A DNA stretch of 14,491 bases from an uncultured Alphaproteobacteria bacterium (GTDB lineage: Bacteria > Pseudomonadota > Alphaproteobacteria > RF32 > CAG-239): the NCBI GenBank assembly GCA_934271195.1, contig CAKQRB010000069.1, positions 1 through 14,491 of the forward strand, in the 5' to 3' direction. Within the stretch, counting starts at the first letter, position 1. Every line of letters starts with the position of its first letter. The notes below the pieces were generated by a model, which made no database searches, was not told the DNA's origin, and was given only the letters and a program-made list of their open reading frames with translations. Both the position numbers and the translations under genes were made by a program. Of the stretch, positions 14,436 to 14,491 are shown piece by piece.

Positions 14436-14491
14436 ATGACCCTTACTGCCCCAAAAGCCTTGCGATTGCAAATCGCCCTGATGGGAAAGGT
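14436..14491 (+). CDS. Start of a gene cut by the window edge, possible P-loop GTPase
   Basis: An ATG 18 bp after the tcdA stop, with AAAGGA ribosome site upstream, opens a frame of 18 complete codons to the window end (MTLTAPKALRLQIALMGK, then a codon starting GT). A short lead followed by R-x-Q-I-A-L-M-G-K is the usual approach to a P-loop (G-x4-GKS) in small GTPases. The shape resembles the start of HydF, the GTPase of [FeFe]-hydrogenase maturation, but the decisive residues lie outside. Its position in the tatD-tcdA operon is clear; its identity is a guess. Confidence 0.6.
   Translation, partial: MTLTAPKALRLQIALMGK

Overview
The window looks like chromosomal DNA of a flagellated Gram-negative alphaproteobacterium. 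The evidence is the style of the FlgE/FlgD/FliK proteins, an AccB with the EAMKTFN biotin site, two near-perfect sigma-54 (-24/-12) promoters, and a tRNA-Phe of proteobacterial type. The moderate-to-low GC content and the large cysteine-rich secreted protein remind me of uncultured gut-associated, Rhodospirillales-like alphaproteobacteria. That placement is inference only. I see no insertion sequence, prophage, CRISPR array or cas gene, or any other sign of recent transfer.

Layout. (1) Positions 1-388 hold no protein gene. They hold a candidate structured RNA of about 160 nt on the minus strand, with its own sigma-70-like promoter and intrinsic terminator, followed by the terminator of the flagellar operon. 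(2) Positions 389-5126, minus strand: an operon read fliK, flgD, flgE, for hook length control, hook cap and hook protein. The hook protein is unusually long (739 aa). (3) Positions 5127-5285: a divergent control region with back-to-back sigma-54 promoters, one for the fliK operon and one for a second, normal-length FlgE-like gene (5286-6503, plus strand). (4) Positions 6504-7496: tRNA-Phe with promoter and terminator, then about 690 bases without a gene that hold several nested inverted repeats, a bidirectional terminator and the leader of accB. (5) Positions 7497-9413: accB-accC, two subunits of acetyl-CoA carboxylase, with a terminator. (6) Positions 9472-11808: a single-gene unit for a secreted protein with about 58 cysteines, three tandem Cys-rich repeats and a C-terminal beta-rich region, ending at a 17-bp-stem terminator shared with the convergent alr gene. 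(7) Positions 11822-14491: alr (alanine racemase, minus strand) divergent from a tight operon tatD-tcdA plus the first codons of a third gene that may be a P-loop GTPase.

How the parts work together. The flagellar genes form a middle/late hook regulon probably switched on together by RNA polymerase-sigma-54 and an enhancer-binding activator. accBC feeds fatty acid synthesis and alr supplies D-alanine for peptidoglycan. tatD and tcdA are conserved housekeeping genes (nuclease/deacylase-type hydrolase and t6A tRNA modification). The points that deserve follow-up are the minus-strand structured RNA at the left edge, the paired sigma-54 promoters serving two different FlgE genes, the cysteine-rich secreted protein, and the unexplained structured intergenic DNA between tRNA-Phe and accB.
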